Shown here piece after piece: positions 5,979 through 6,032 of a stretch of 6,032 bases of DNA; position 1 is the stretch's first letter, and every line of letters starts with the position of its first letter. The stretch is from CAYPHJ01 sp964410485 (GTDB taxonomy: Bacteria; Desulfobacterota; Binatia; UBA9968): NCBI GenBank assembly GCA_964410485.1, contig CAYPHJ010000179.1:1-6032 (forward strand). Reading direction: 5' to 3'. Under the pieces are notes generated by a model. The model searched no databases. It was given only the letters and a program-made list of their open reading frames with translations, and was not told the DNA's origin. A program made the position numbers and the translations under genes.

Positions 5979-6032
5979 CTAGCAGGTTGCTGAAAAACCC
6001 TCTCGGAGTCCTTCGACGGGGCTCAGGACGAA
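5979..6032. repeat. Interspersed palindromic repeat copy, running off the right edge
   Basis: The segment begins CTAGCAGGTTGCTGAAAAAC and ends CCTTCGACGGGGCTCAGGAC plus GAA at the window edge. GTCCT (6008-6012) pairs with AGGAC (6025-6029), and TTCG (6012-6015) with CGAA (6029-6032). From memory, sequences of the type CCTTCGAC..GCTCAGGACGAA recur as intergenic palindromic repeats in many bacterial genomes, and TTTTTCAGCAACCTGCTAG (read on the minus strand) is a common companion. Only one copy is in this window, so its repeat nature is recognised rather than shown. It may be a REP or MITE-like element. Confidence 0.5.

Overview
The window reads as bacterial chromosome with balanced to slightly GC-rich composition. 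It holds six protein genes, five on the minus strand and one on the plus strand. No rRNA, tRNA, CRISPR array or complete mobile element was seen. The gene set fits an environmental, free-living heterotroph: a GAF-containing enzyme I of the nitrogen phosphotransferase system, a BoxB-like di-iron oxygenase, a thioredoxin-fold ferredoxin, a VOC protein, and a nucleoside phosphorylase next to a class II aldolase. Acidobacteriota or a deltaproteobacterium-like lineage is a guess; nothing here fixes the taxon.

Layout, left to right. (1) 1-1451, minus: a two-gene operon reading toward the left edge. A short BoxB-like di-iron oxygenase comes first, then a [2Fe-2S] thioredoxin-like ferredoxin cut by the window edge. 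Both have strong Shine-Dalgarno sites. Just upstream of the operon (1467-1521) lie a plausible sigma70-type promoter and a perfect 24-bp palindrome placed where transcription would start, as expected for a TetR-type operator. (2) 1544-3949, minus: ptsP, an 801-residue GAF plus enzyme I protein with all the main catalytic residues. (3) 3950-4079: a divergent intergenic region. (4) 4080-4490, plus: a small VOC (glyoxalase-fold) protein with an extended -10 promoter positioned for a leaderless transcript. (5) 4521-5117 and 5191-5928, minus: a class II aldolase and, upstream of it, a nucleoside phosphorylase, probably co-transcribed. (6) 5929-6032: non-coding, ending in a copy of an interspersed palindromic repeat.

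How the genes may work together. The oxygenase and ferredoxin probably form a substrate-inducible oxidation module in which the ferredoxin supplies electrons to the di-iron centre. The phosphorylase and aldolase resemble the two ends of a nucleoside-salvage route (phosphorolysis to a sugar 1-phosphate, isomerisation, aldol cleavage), although both carry non-standard residues at expected ligand-binding positions. ptsP and the VOC gene look like independent units.

The points most worth a second look are the operator with its possible second site inside ptsP, the shortened BoxB-like enzyme paired with an unusual ferredoxin, the Glu-to-Val change in the phosphorylase ribose-binding motif, and the leaderless VOC gene.
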